Of a DNA stretch of 64,000 bases, positions 1-13,200 are shown piece by piece. The notes under the pieces were generated by a model. That model did no database searches, was not told the DNA's origin, and saw nothing but the letters and a program-made list of their open reading frames with translations. A program made the translations under genes and the position numbers. Source of the DNA: Urechis unicinctus. Lineage: Eukaryota > Annelida > Polychaeta > Xenopneusta > Urechidae. Position 1 is the first letter of the stretch; each line of letters opens with the position of its first letter. The stretch covers positions 69,809,052 to 69,873,051 of the forward strand of contig CM067344.1 in assembly GCA_034190875.2 (NCBI GenBank). The letters run 5' to 3'.

Positions 1-204
1 TCCTAGCCAGAGACTGATACCACAGAGCAGGGTGATCATTGGCCAGATGACAGCATGTATCATAGTCGACCGGGAAATCCTCTCAACCACGACAGTACCT
101 GGCTCGTCCGGATCGCTGTAACACTGAAACGCCAGACCATCTCGTCCCCATTGGAGCCGGAATCGGGACGTTTCTTTGATGTTCCATTCATCATCGCCAC
201 ACTC
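1..204 (-). CDS. KCNMB-like channel beta subunit, exon with end of extracellular loop and TM2 (partial)
   Basis: Read on the minus strand from a TTTGCAG|GAG acceptor (first base 204), this is an open 68-codon exon fragment in phase 0, cut by the window edge. It encodes E-C-G-D-D-E-W-N at the start, then F-Q-C-Y-S-D-P, then a basic stretch (VVVERISRS) and a hydrophobic segment with HAVIWPMITLLCGISLWL. The order FxCYxxP, a short basic stretch, then H-x3-WP-x3-LL-x-G is the hallmark of the end of the extracellular loop and TM2 in KCNMB beta subunits of large-conductance calcium-activated potassium channels. It sits just downstream of an exon with the matching TM1 and loop start. I could not find an unambiguous phase-0 donor joining the two, so the junction is unresolved. 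The ORF in the other frame of this stretch is a shadow. Confidence 0.6.
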
Positions 205-414
205 CTGCAAAGTACACTAACAAAACACACGACGGAATGAACATCCTCCAAATCAGCAATTATAATTTAATTATTCATCTCAGTATGTATCTGTTAAAAA
301 ATCTTCTTCTAAACCAAATGGCCAGTTCTTGCAAAAACGGTGACTAGCTTGCGACTGGGCAAGAATATACGTTTCATGTTTCCACAGCTTCGCTTCCTAA
401 CCATGAATTTTCAA

Positions 415-1419
415 CTACTTCTTGATTGTCCCATCAAAAAGTTCTTGTTTTGAAAATAAGTCAATTTTATAACGTGAAAGTGGCCCTTTAATAGCACCAA
501 CCATTTTGTAGAACGAGTCATCCCAATTGCGGTACAGCATGGCTTCCATTTCCTGGCTCTGACTTGGTGTATTAGAGATGTGTCTGGTTGTAGCTTCGTT
601 GGAGAGGGATGTAGTGACGGTTTCGGCCGCTTTAAGAGCTGTTGCTGCCAACGAAGTGAAGTCTGGGTCGTCTTGCTTTGATGAATGTGATGGAGTTAGG
701 GCAGCTGGGTCCTCCAATGCGGGCATCCCATGCGGAGTCGGCAGCATCAGCCCCTGTTTGATTACATAGACACCTGCTGGCGGTTCACTAGACGTTTCCA
801 ACATCCCGTGAGTATGTGTTGAGGGAAAATACTCAGTTGCATTCGGATGGAGGGAACTCGAAGAATTATTTCGTGAATTTGTATTAGCATTTCCTCTAGT
901 GTTAGATGGACTCGTGTTTGTAACAACATCGGTGTAGTTATCCGTGTCAGTTGCGTCTGTTGTCGTTGGGTCCTCTTGTGGGTAATGGCTGGTTGGCCTA
1001 ACATTTGTATTCATCACCAACCGTTTAACCCTCACCTGGTTTGATGCATGGGGCACCTCAGTCAAGCTGGATTCGATATCAATTACGTCTGTATGCGATT
1101 CGAAAGCTCTTTGTTTTAGCATACTGTTCCCGTCAGAAAATACGTCACCTCTTCGTTCACCAATATACGTGACATATATCTGTAAGCATGGATACCTGAC
1201 TACACACGGCTCGTATTCATTGAGCTCTCTCCGACAAGAGCAGGCTGATGAGCTGTACGTGGCATTAATCACCCGGCACGTGACCTTGTTCCAGTCCCGC
1301 GTGGCTTCATACGGTAACACCACAGTAAACCCCAACGCGCACAGCAGTATGCTTCCAACAAAGATTAGGAAGGCACCAATACAGAAATAGTTCACCGAGC
1401 ACCCTGACGTCTGTGACAT
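415..1419 (-). CDS. KCNMB-like channel beta subunit, TM1 and long extracellular loop exon
   Basis: The start chosen is the ATG at 1419, which has a good GCC-ATG context. The open frame extends upstream to 1524, but that extra part lacks family character. About residues 9-34 form a transmembrane segment (YFCIGAFLIFVGSILLCALG..). Next come W-N-K-V-T-C-R-V-I-N-A-T, several cysteines (SACSCRREL..EPCVVRYPC) and L-Q-I-Y-V-T-Y. The C..NAT..C-S-C..YPCLQ-[IV]-YV order is typical of the KCNMB extracellular loop. The remaining ~210 residues are an unusually long Ser/Thr/Asn-rich insert with many N-x-[ST] sites and an R-V-K-R furin-like motif, whereas known beta-subunit loops are about 120 residues. The frame closes with TAG at 415. 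The true donor is not clear: GAA|GTAGTT just before the stop is in phase 2, and ATG|GTTGGT is in phase 0 but weak. The product should be a membrane glycoprotein modulating a Slo-type channel. TipE-like sodium-channel subunits have the same topology and are the main alternative. Confidence 0.58.
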   Translation of the reverse strand: MSQTSGCSVNYFCIGAFLIFVGSILLCALGFTVVLPYEATRDWNKVTCRVINATYSSSACSCRRELNEYEPCVVRYPCLQIYVTYIGERRGDVFSDGNSMLKQRAFESHTDVIDIESSLTEVPHASNQVRVKRLVMNTNVRPTSHYPQEDPTTTDATDTDNYTDVVTNTSPSNTRGNANTNSRNNSSSSLHPNATEYFPSTHTHGMLETSSEPPAGVYVIKQGLMLPTPHGMPALEDPAALTPSHSSKQDDPDFTSLAATALKAAETVTTSLSNEATTRHISNTPSQSQEMEAMLYRNWDDSFYKMVGAIKGPLSRYKIDLFSKQELFDGTIKK

Positions 1420-1524
1420 GGCGACTCCAGACCGCTCGCTTGTCTCAGATCCCCCCACAGTATATGGACCTCCTTTCAATGGTAGGATAAAATAACTGAA
1501 TCTATAATTGAAACAAACAGGCAA

Positions 1525-3080
1525 TAACCAGCGGTTATCACGGAGTTCTGAATTCTAAAAGCGAATTCTGATTCAGTGTACAGTTGGTCTTGCTTGGACC
1601 ACAACTGCAACAGATGAACACAGATGCAATGCAATTAAGGTAGTCATGATATGAGTATTAGTGTATAATAATTCTATAGAATCGTGTTGAGCAGATGGAG
1701 TTTCGATCTAGCAGAGAAGGACGCTCTACCGGAGGCGGCTCTTAAGAGCAGTATTACTCTGGTTAGTTGCAACGGCGTCATAGTGACAATCTCCAATGTT
1801 GTTACAGGGAGTTGGTGTGTGAGTTTTATTGATAAAGCAACTCTCATAAGCACAAGGAGAAGCGTACACCTTCGATTAATAGAGAGCTCCGATAGAACTG
1901 CTCCCTTAGTGACTCCCCTAACATCCAGCTCAATACTGGATACCCGCTGTTTTGCTGCCAAACCTACAACAAACCCTACCTGATCACAATCAATTCCAAA
2001 CATGCTTCAATGTTACAGGGCTTATTTTGGCCGTGATAATTTAGATTAGTGTCGCCGAGATACAGCCAGTAAGTTGGACTAAAGAGACTATGCACTATAT
2101 AACGTGTAATGTACATACGTGATCTGTTCGAGTTGTTACAAGGAACCTTTCCACGGTGAAATCCAACACGCTTTTCCACGAGCAGTCATGCTTGACTTCG
2201 CCACCGTGCAGACTTAACAGTTGGGCAATGATCAAATAAGGTTCTACTCGACAGGCGTGTTTAGCCTCTCAGCCACATGAGACGCGTTGGCTGCTTTCAT
2301 AGGATGTTGTCTCGGCAGGTGGCGCTATGAGAACAGCAGCTCGGCGGCACAGGCTCTTACTTGCGCTGCGTGCCGTATTGATTGAGTTCGAACTAGGCCG
2401 TTCTTGTCGGGGCAACAATAAAAGAAAACCACCAGTGACTACCCTCATGTGGATTCATTAACGCATTTCATTATCTCTTCTCTAGAGGGTGTTGAGTCAC
2501 TGGAAAACTACAATTAAATATGACCGCCTGGGATGCTAATTGGTTTACGCAGCTCGGTGAAATAGGTTTACGCTGTTTAATGGGCGCTCGTTAACAGACG
2601 TCATGGGATTGTCTGGATCTCAATCACGCTAATGACCAACATCGTTAGGTCTCACTTATGGTGACCCCTTATGTCATCCACGCTGATTGTAAGAATATTG
2701 GCTTGGGATGACAAACGTGACAGTCAGCACCCACAAACATCATCACTACCTACCCAAACTGGCCAGGAACGGCCTGTTTAAACTGAAACACTTCTTCACT
2801 TTCAGGCTTTACATCAGTAATATCTGTCTAGGTTCATATTCTTTTCAAATTATCACCGTTTTGATACAACTAGTGTTTAATCGTCAATGTGTCCACTCCT
2901 GGTAGCCTCCGTGACAGTATTTGGGACAGTTGAAGCTTAAAATGTATTTCTGACAAATCGATGATTGCGCGAAACGAATGTTATAAGGGTTTATTTTTCC
3001 AGGCGGTGTGTGGAATAAGCTTTGCATAACTTATGAAACCGTGTCACGTCCCCTTTGATGGTCCTCAAGCGCGGAGTAGG
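1525..3080. other. No supported gene
   Basis: This is unique sequence upstream of the KCNMB-like exon. A possible acceptor (TTGAAAG|GAGG) lies just inside the upstream extension of the reading frame at about 1480, so a 5' non-coding exon may exist farther upstream. The ORFs around 1674-2003 overlap on both strands and show no protein features. Confidence 0.5.
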
Positions 3081-4075
3081 GTGATTATGAATTGACGCAC
3101 CATTTCTTTCAACCCTGGGTGATTTGGAATTGACGTACCATTTCATTCAGTCCTATGTGATTTGGAATTGGCGTACCATTTCATTCAGTCCTATGTGATT
3201 TGGAATTGACGTACCATTTCATTCAGTCCTATGTGATTTGGAATTGACGTACCATTTCATTCAGTCCTATGTGATTTTGAATTGACGTACCATTTCATTC
3301 AGTCCTATGTGATTTGGAATTGACGTACCATTTCATTCAGTCCTATGTGATTTGGAATTGACGTACCATTTCATTCAGTCCTATGTGATTTGGAATTGAC
3401 TCACCATTTCATTCAGTCCTATGTGATTGACGTACCATTTCTTTCAACTCTGTGTGATTTGGAATTGACGTACCATTTCATTCAGTCCTATGTGATTTGG
3501 AATTGACGTACCATTTCTTTCAACCCTGTGTGATTTGGAATTGACGTATCATTTCATTCAGTCCTATGTGATTTGGAATTGACGTACCATTTCTTTCAAC
3601 CCTGGGTGATTTGGAATTGGCGTACCATTTCATTCAGTCCTATGTGATTTGGAATTGACGTACCATTTCATTCAGTCCTATGTGATTTGGAATTGACGTA
3701 CCATTTCATTCAGTCCTATGTGATTTGGAATTGACGTACCATTTCATTCAGTCCTATGTGATTTGGAATTGACGTACCATTTCTTTCAACTCTGTGTGAT
3801 TTGGAATTGACGTACTATTTCATTCAGTCCTATGTGATTTAGAAATGACGTACCATTTCATTCAACTCTGGGTGATTTGGAATTGACGCACCATTTCTTT
3901 CAACCCTTTTTGATTTGGAATTGACATACCATTTATTTCAGTCGTATGTGATTTCTTTATGTCCATTGTGCTTTAGATTTGACGCGTCATTTTCAGTTCG
4001 GGGTGATTTGAATTTTACGCGCCTTTAAGACCAAGGTGATTTGGATTTGACATCCCTTAAAGTCGAAGGTGATTT
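3081..4075. repeat. Minisatellite, ~38-bp unit
   Basis: About 22-24 head-to-tail copies. The unit begins GTGATTTGGAATTGACGTAC and continues CATTTCATTCAGTCCTAT. The centre (3140-3800) is nearly uniform. Copies after 3840 diverge and then dissolve into isolated GTGATTTG motifs by 4075. A second variant (CTTTCAACCCTG in place of CATTCAGTCCTA) is interspersed. The unit carries TGACGT, a CRE half-site, but this may be chance. Confidence 0.95.
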
Positions 4076-4598
4076 GATGGCATTTGTTTGTTTTACTGAC
4101 GACGATAACATAATTTCTCTCTTGCTTGCTGTGGTCGAAATCACGAATGTTATATTATCGTTTGGCTGAAACATTCCCGAAAGCGAGGGCAACTTTTGTG
4201 AGATCATCATATTTTTATGGACTCATTAGATACCGTCAGCTCAACGTGACTGATAAACACGATATTTAAATACTTATTCGTCTGTTTTTCGATCACTCTT
4301 AACGGTCCGTCCTATTACGAATGAAAATTGCTAATGCTTTCCCATATGTATAGATATACTACTCAACACACTGGTAGCTTCGTAACGAGCTCATCGCGAC
4401 ATTGCCAACCAATACAAGAGAGGCAAATTTCCATGTCTAATCTTTAAAATGTACGGACTCGTCCTTTAAATGAATAAACACTAGAACTGAGGTATGTAGA
4501 TAAGCGTGATTTGGTAAGGAATCAAAAGAGTCGAGACAACATTGTTACTCAACACCATGTGTCCATGTCGTATTGCATAGTGAAGTCCCTCAGTACCC

Positions 4599-7500
4599 CA
4601 TGCATGGTGCAAGTCTACGTATAATCATGGAGTAGCTTCATTAATCCATACACGGGGCAAGTCTACGTATAATCATGGAGTAGCTTCATTAATCCATGCA
4701 TAGTGCAAGTCTACGTATAATCATGGAGTAGCTTCATTAATCCATACACGGTGCAAGTCTACGTATAATCATGGAGTAGCTTCATTAATCCATGCATAGT
4801 GCAAGTCTACGTATAATCATGGAGTAGCTTCATTAATCCATGCATGGTGCAAGTCTACGTATAATCATGGATCTAGCTTCATTAATCCATTCATTAATCC
4901 ATGCAAGCAAGTCTACGTATAATCATGGAGCAGCTTCATTAATCCATGGTGCAAGTCTACGTATAATCATGGAGTAGCTTCATTAATCCATGCATAGTGC
5001 AAGTCTACGTATAATCATGGAGTAGCTTCATTAATCCATGCATAGTGCAAGTCTACGTATAATCATGGAGTAGCTTCATTAATCCATGCATAGTGCAAGT
5101 CTACGTATAATCATGGAGTAGCTTCATTAATCCATACACGGTGCAAGTCTACGTATAATCATGGAGTAGCTTCATTAATCCATGCATACAGTGCAAGTCT
5201 ACGTATAATCATGATAGTAGCTTCATTAATCCATGCATAGTGCAAGTCTACGTATAATCATGGAGTAGCTTCATTAATCCATGCATAGTGCAAGTCTACG
5301 TATAATCATGGAGTAGCTTCATTAATCCATGCATAGTGCAAGTCTACGTATAATCATGGAGTAGCTTCATTAATCCATGCATAGTGCAAGTCTACGTATA
5401 ATCATGGAGTAGCTTCATTAATCCATACACGGTGCAAGTCTACGTATAATCATGGTAGCTAGCTTCATTAATCCATCCATGGAGCAGCTTCATTAATCCA
5501 TACACGGTGCAAGTCTACGTATAATCATGGAGTAGCTTCATTAATCCATGGAGTAGCTTCATTAATGGCAAGTCTACGTATAATCATGGAGTAGCTTCTT
5601 CATTAATCCATCTACGTACATGGTGCAAGTCTACGTATAATCATGGAGTAGCTTCATTAATCCATACACGGGTGCAAGTCTACGTATAATCATGGAGTAG
5701 CTTCATTAATCCATGCATAGGTGCAAGTCTACGTATAATCATGGAGTAGCTTCATTAATCCATACACGGTGCAAGTCTACGTATAATCATGGAGTAGCTT
5801 CATTAATCCATACACATAGTGCAAGTCTACGTATAATCATGGAGTAGCTTCATTAATCCATGCATGGTGCAAGTCTACGTATAATCATGGAGTAGCTTCA
5901 TTAATCCATGCATAGTGCAAGTCTACGTATAATCATGGAGTAGCTTCATTAATCCATACACGGTGCAAGTCTATAATCATAGTAGCTTCATAATCATGGA
6001 GTCTACTTCATTAATCCATACATGGTGCAAGTCTACGGTATAATCATGGAGTAGCTTCATTAATCCATGCATGGTGCACGTAATCATGGAGTAGCTTCAT
6101 TAATCCATGCATGGTGCAAGTCTACGTATAATCATGGAGTAGCTTCATTAATCCATACACGGTGCAAGTCTACGTATAATCATGGAGTAGCTTCATTAAT
6201 CCATACACGGTGCAAGTCTACGTATAATCATGGAGTAGCTTCATTAATCCATGCATGGTGCAAGTCTATGTATAATCATGGAGTAGCTTCATTAATCCAT
6301 ACACGGTGCAAGTCTACGTATAATCATGGAGTAGCTTCATTAATCCATACATAGTGCAAGTCTACGTATATCATGGAGTAGCTTCATTAATCCATGCACG
6401 GTGCAAGTCTACGTATAATCATGGAGTAGCTTCATTAATCCATACATGCATCTACGTATAATCATGGAGTAGCTTCATTAATCCATGCACGGTGCAAGTC
6501 TACGTATAATCATGGAGTAGCTTCATTAATCCATGCATGTGCAAAGTCTACGTATAATCATGGAGTAGCTTCATTAATCCATGCACGGTGCAAGTCTACG
6601 TATAATCATGGAGTAGCTTCATTAATCCATGCATAGTGCAAGTCTACATAATCATGGAGTAGCAAGTCTATGTATAATCATGGAGTAGCTTCATTAATCC
6701 ATGCATGGTGCAAGTCTACGTATAATCATGGAGTAGCTTCATTAATCCATGCATAGTGCAAGTCTATGTATAATCATGGAGTAGCTTCATTAATCCATGC
6801 ATGGTGCAAGTCTACGTATAATCATGGAGTAGCTTCATAATCCATCCATGCATAGTGCAAGTCTATGTATAATCATGGAGTAGCTTCATTAATCCATGCA
6901 TGGTGCAAGTCTACGTATAATCATGGAGTAGCTTCATTAATCCATGCATGGTGCAAGTCTACGTATAATCATGGAGTAGCTTCATTAATCCATGCATGGT
7001 GCAAGTCTACGTATAATCATGGAGTAGCTTCATTAATCCATGCATGGTGCAAGTCTACGTATAATCATGGAGTAGCTTCATTAATCCATGCATGGTGCAA
7101 GTCTACGTATAATCATGGAGTAGCTTCATTAATCCATGCATGGTGCAAGTCTACGTATAATCATGGAGTAGCTTCATTAATCCATGCATGGTGCAAGTCT
7201 ACGTATAATCATGGAGTAGCTTCATTAATCCATGCATGGTGCAAGTCTACGTATAATCATGGAGTAGCTTCATTAATCCATGCATGGTGCAAGTCTACGT
7301 ATAATCATGGAGTAGCTTCATTAATCCATGCATGGTGCAAGTCTACGTATAATCATGGAGTAGCTTCATTAATCCATGCATGGTGCAAGTCTACGTATAA
7401 TCATGGAGTAGCTTCATTAATCCATGCATGGTGCAAGTCTACGTATAATCATGGAGTAGCTTCATTAATCCATGCATGTCTACGCAAGTCTATGTATAAT

Positions 7501-8215
7501 CATGGAGTAGCTTCATTAATCCATGCATGGTGCAAGTCTATGTATAATCATGGAGTAGCTTCATTAATCCATGCATGGTGCAAGTCTATGTATAATCATG
7601 GAGTAGCTTCATTAATCCATGCATGGTGCAAGTCTACGTATAATCATGGAGTAGCTTCATTAATCCATGCATGGCAAGTCTATGTATAATCATGGAGTAG
7701 CTTCATTAATCCATACATAATCATGGTGTAGCTTCATTATCCATACATGGTACAAGTCTAGCTTCATGTATAATCATGGTGTAGCTTCATTATTCCATAC
7801 ATGGTACAAGTCTATGTATAATCATGGTGTAGCTTCATTACTCCATGCATAGTGCAAGTCTATGTATAATCATGGAGTAGCTTCATTAATCCATGCATAG
7901 TGCAAGTCTATGTATAATCATGGAGTAGCTTCATTATGCATGCAAGTCTATGTCTAAGTCTATGCATAATCATGGTGCATTAGTCAAGTCTATGTATAAT
8001 CATGGAGTAGCTTCATTACCCCATACATGGTGCAAATCTATGTATAATCATGGAGTAGCTTCATTATTCCATACATGGCACAAGTCTGTGTATAATCATG
8101 GTGTAGCTTCATTATTCCATACATGGCACAAGTCTATGTATAATCATGGTGTAGCTTGATTACTCCATGCATGGCACAAGTCTATGTATAATCATGGAGT
8201 AACCCCATTATTCCA
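4599..8215. repeat. Minisatellite, 48-bp unit (~75 copies)
   Basis: The 48-bp unit begins GTGCAAGTCTACGTATAATC and ends TTCATTAATCCATGCATG. About 75 copies run head to tail. The block 6865-7470 is essentially uniform, while both flanks carry point changes and small indels, the usual homogenised-core, decayed-edge pattern. Because 48 is a multiple of three, a 274-codon frame stays open through the core. It is a by-product of the period, with no coding character. The unit contains the palindromes TACGTA and CATGCATG and a TAATCC core. Confidence 0.97.
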
Positions 8216-8451
8216 TGTCTAAATAAAGTCAATGATTGGTCGCATTCTGAACTTTTGGATGACTCAAAAATGTTTGCTGATGGCTGTTAGTAGTGTCACT
8301 GATCTAAATGATGTTATAGTTGTATTGTTTCCGTCTCAAAAGGTTATTTTTGTGGAGGTTGGGTATGATTTTTATTGATTTTATTTCGATACTCCCTGTG
8401 CTAGTAGCCAAACGGGCGAGGTAGAAAAAAAAACCTGGGCGCGAACTCTGG
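8216..8451. other. Short unique spacer between two arrays
   Basis: Non-repetitive AT-rich sequence of about 230 bp separating the 48-bp and 31-bp arrays. I see no gene or motif in it. Confidence 0.5.
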
Positions 8452-9635
8452 TCCTGCCTGTACCTCATCTATAATCGTCCCACGTTGCTTGTACCTCATC
8501 TATAATCGTCCCACGTTGCCTGTACCTCGTCTATAATCGTCCCCCGTTGCCTGTACCTCATCTATAATCGTCCAACGTTGCCTGTACCTCGTCCCACTAT
8601 AATCGTCCAACGTTTCCTGTACCTCGTCTATAATCGTCCAACATTGCCTGTACCTCGCCTGTAATCGTCCCACGTTGCCTGTACCTCGTCTATAATCGTC
8701 CCACGTTGCCTCTACCTCGTCTATAATCGTCCAACGTTGCCTGTACCTCGTCTATAATCGCCGTTGTACCTCGTCTATAATCGTCCCACGTTTGCCTTTA
8801 CCTCGTCTATAATCGTCCCACGTTGCCTGTACCTCGTCTATAATCGTCCCACGTTGCCTGTACCTCGTCTCGTATATCGTCCAACCTCTACCTCGTCTAT
8901 AATCGTCCCACCCTCGTCTATAATCGTCCAACGTTGCCTGTACCTCGTCTATAATCGTCCCACGTTGCCTGTACCTCGTCTATAATCGTCCCACGTTGCC
9001 TCTACCTCGTCTATAATCGTCCCACGTTGCCTGTACCTCGTCTATAATCGTCCCACGTTGCCTGTACCTCGTCTATAATCGTCCCACGTTGCCTGTACCT
9101 CGTCTATAATCGTCCCACGTTTCCTGTACCTCGTCTATAATCGTCCAACGTTTCCTGTACCTCGTCTATAATCGTCCTACGTTGCCTGTACCTCGTCTAT
9201 AATCGTCCCACGTTACTGTACCTCGTCTATAATCGTCCCACGTTGCCTGTACCTCGTCTATAATCTTCCCACGTTGCCTGTACCTCGTCTATAATCGTCC
9301 CACGTTGCCTGTACCTCGTCTATAATCGTCCAACATTGCCTGTACCTCGTCTGTAATCGTTCCACGTTGCCTGTACCTCGTCTATAATCGTCCCACGTTG
9401 CCTGTACCTCATCTATAATTGTCCCACGTTGCCTGTACCTCGTCTATAATCATCCCACGTTCCATACTGCTCGTCTAGAATTGTCTTACATTGTCTGCAT
9501 CTCATCTGTTATCGTCCCTCTGTGCCTGTAGCTCCTTTATGATTGTACCATGTTCTCTGTAGCTCCTTTATGATTGTACCACGTTGTCTGTTGCTCCTTT
9601 ATGATTGTACCACGTTGACTGTATCTCCTCTATGA
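8452..9635. repeat. Minisatellite, 31-bp unit
   Basis: About 33 copies of a 31-bp unit that reads CGTCTATAATCGTCCCACGT followed by TGCCTGTACCT. From about 9465 to 9635 the copies degrade into a looser family (TTTATGATTGTACCACGTTG). A few units are truncated or fused near 8590, 8760 and 8870. Confidence 0.95.
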
Positions 9636-9801
9636 CTATCTGATGACTTCAATTTTCGTTCTATGGTGTCTTAGGAAATATGGCGCAAATAAACACCGTG
9701 GTATATCATGTCTCTCTCGTGAGCATGATAGCTCCACCTGAAAAAATACCTGTCTCTTGTGAATGATGTACTTGAAATTTGATGAATTAATGCTGAGACA
9801 T

Positions 9802-10240
9802 ACACAGGTCATAATGATATGGTGGAACATACCCGAGGTCATGATGATATGGTGGGACATACCCGAGGTCACGGTGATATGGTGGGACATACCCCAGGTC
9901 ACGATGAGATGTCGAGACATGCCCGAGGTCACGATGATATGGTGGGACATACCCGAGGTCATGATGATATGGTGGGACATACCCGAGGTCATGATGATAT
10001 GGTGGGACATACCCGAGGTCACGGTGATATGGTGGCACATACCCCAGGTCACGATGAGATGTCGAGACATGCCCGAGGTCACGATGATATGGTGAGACAT
10101 ACCCGAGGTCACAATGAGATGGTGAGACATACCCGAGTTCACGACGATATTGTGAGATATACCCGAGGTCACGATGATATGGTGAGACATACCCGAGGTC
10201 ACGATGATATGGTGAGACATACCCGAAGTCACGATGATAT
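9802..10240. repeat. Minisatellite, 30-bp unit with a five-unit higher-order period
   Basis: About 15 copies of a 30-bp unit containing CCCGAGGTCA and ATGATATGGTGGGACATA. Two diagnostic variant units (CCCCAGGTCACGATGAGATG then TCGAGACATGCCC) recur exactly 150 bp apart, at about 9872 and 10022. This shows duplication of a five-unit block. The 30-bp period keeps several frames open on both strands; none looks coding. Confidence 0.94.
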
Positions 10241-13200
10241 GGCGTCGCAGTATCTAATCGCTGATTTATCCTGCGTCGTCTTTCTATAGATCGATGTGAA
10301 TTGAATAATCTGGTAACTTCAATAATTCAGTTTTATGCTTTTCAAGTCACTATTTGACGTTACTTCGTCCCCATCCGAAGCAAATAATTACATTATTGCC
10401 AATAGATTATATTCGGTTGTTTTATGTAACGAAGGCATCACAGGGACTTCGCCTCAAGCCATGAGGTGATATATGTACGGTTGGATGCTGCTATACTTGA
10501 CCCCGCAACAATTAGCTTTAGACTTCTCAATGGTGGCATTCAGATATTGGCAAGGACACTTACCTCATTAATTACACTAAACCGGGGAATGCTAGACTGG
10601 CCTAAAGGATCATATGTAGTCGTATATCAACCATGCTGTTTATCCTTTTGAATATGAAAGCACATAGATGTTTATAACACATACGTAAGCTAATATTGAT
10701 ATCATATCTAAATTAAGCTCTCAAAATGAATCTTGGTTCCATGCGCGGGCCGGAAACTAGATGTCGTGTCATCTAAGTGCAAATATGTCCATTGCGATTT
10801 TAATGGGGATCTGTGTTCGTGAGCAATAATAACCAACACTCTGTGGGTGTATTGTAGAAAGTGATTGTTAATAGCTGACATATGCACTTGGGCCAATCGT
10901 TAAGCTCACAAGCGTACAGGAACAAACGTGTTTGTCCATTCTGCAGAGCAAATGTGGCTAAACATGAGGCGCTCACGGGCTAACCAAAACAGACTGTGAG
11001 AACAGATCACTCCATCATTTTCCAATCCATAACTTCCTTGTGGTGACAGCTAACTAAGTTTCTTGGATTAATATTTGACAAAACTTCTTATTCAATTGTT
11101 TGAGATTTTTGAAATTAATCAAAATGGTAGCACTGGTGAGTGAGGGAATCACAAACAGCTTGTTTCGTTAAACATGCATGTCATGGATATGGATTATTAT
11201 CCGATCATACCATGTGCTCGACAGGTTGATGGGTCTGCATGCCTTTTTATTCAAAACTCTGTCCTAGTCTGAGATTATGTTTCGGATACCGCCGAACCTA
11301 TCCAATGCCTATATCCTCCACGTGGAAACGTATGAGGCCCTTCGCATCTCAATTTCCAATAAATATGCAGCCAAACTAAAACCCAAACCCAAAAATCGTA
11401 CACATGGTATAATATACCCTACCTAAAACTTGCATTTTTAACGAAACAAGCTATTTGTGATTGCCTCATTCACCACTTGCTAATGAAGGATTAAATGAAG
11501 ATCGCAAACTGTTCCCAATGCTCTGCTCGGCTAGCTATATACTCCAAAGTAATCACATCGATCTCGAACTATCAAGCCGGCCGTCACCAAAAGAGAGTAA
11601 TTTACATAATTATTTGCTATTAAATGTACGTAAATAATATAGAACGGCATCTGTAAAGCTAGAGACAGCACAACACGAGCCCAATATTATTAGATTTTGA
11701 ATTTTGAGTGATCCCAGGGTAGCTTGGACATGCGCCAATACTGTTTGACATTGGCACATGTCCATAACAAAATAGGTGATTATATAAGTTTACAATAATT
11801 TTTCAAATGTTCTGATTTCGCTAGCCTAAATGGTATTAAGATAAATATATTACAATAAAATGGAAAGAATAAAAATATGGAATACTCTAGCCGTTATGAC
11901 ATAAATTACATTTTCACAGTATTACACCGCACTAAAACCACATGGGAAAAAGCGATGAGCCTATACTTGACAATAGTAAAATGGTAAAATAACTGATTGT
12001 ATCTAATGTAATTATCATTTTGGAAGAATAAAACTAATGTCATGAAAATTAAATATACAAGAACAATGGACTAATGCCATGGAAGTTATTGAAATTTGTG
12101 GATTTCTTTGGATGCTTCTTGAAGATGAAATATCTGGAGGGCTGCCGCATTGGGTTCGCCAGGTGTCGCTTGAGGGGAGCGGTGTGCGTTATCCGACGCC
12201 TGGTTGTGCCGTTGTGTGTCTCCACTGTATCCTTGGTCAGGGAGACGTAAGTTTTGGCTACAAGGTGTTGGCGCGTCGGATGAAGGCGATATCTCCCTCT
12301 TGAATAGCGTAAATATACCTGGGAACAAATGAACTTACGGCAGCGATCAGTGTGTCTTGATTATGGGTAATGTAGGATATATTACAAACATGGGTGTTCA
12401 ATATGTGCGTGTAAGTGTGAGTGAATATGTAACTTATGTGTAATATTATAACATCAAAATGGAATATTGGTGTATCATGCAAAGAAAATGTGAGGTGTGG
12501 TTGAATGATTGTGTATTGTTTTGCATAAGGTGCTTGGAGCGCGTGGTAAATGAGTGACGGTTATTGCCCAAGATAGTGTCTAAGAAAGCTATGCTGCGGT
12601 GAGCCTGTTTAGAATAATTATACCTAAATGAATATATATGTTGCATATGGCCACTATCTAACATGTAAGTCCGGATACACAACGATGTGACACTTTAATT
12701 GTATGTGTTGTACGTGCGGGAGAAGATCAATATAAACGACTCATATATATTTGTATTGAGAATTAAATGTTTACGATATTTCTCCATTAATTATTTGATA
12801 AATACGCACGTCTTCCCTAAGCTGCTTATAATGTTATAAGATTAGCGTTATGGGTAATGTGTAACATAAAAGGTGGCTAATTTTACGCGTGTCAGCATGA
12901 TATGCCAGATGGTGCGATAATAGCGCATTTGACTTCACTTATTGTAAGATTTTGTCGTATTATCTGCAGACATAGAGGCAAAATAATTGTGAATATAATT
13001 GATGATATCATTGTGTCAAGTTGGCGCTGCGAGGAAGAAGACAAGTTTACTCACAGTTTACTGGATTTCGTGTGGCGGCAAAGGATGCGTGAAATTTAGC
13101 GTCAAATGTTTATGTCACTTTGAAGACTGCCTTTTGAGACTTAAATTGAAGTGCAATTAAAGGGTGGCAGCTTGGGCCTCAGAGACGCAGTGTTTGTTGC

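Noticed and set aside
6865..7689. A 274-codon ORF in the 48-bp array
   Set aside because: Same cause: period 48 is a multiple of three. It breaks wherever units carry indels.
3081..10240. CRISPR-like arrays
   Set aside because: The units are contiguous tandem copies with no unique spacers, in a eukaryotic context without cas genes.
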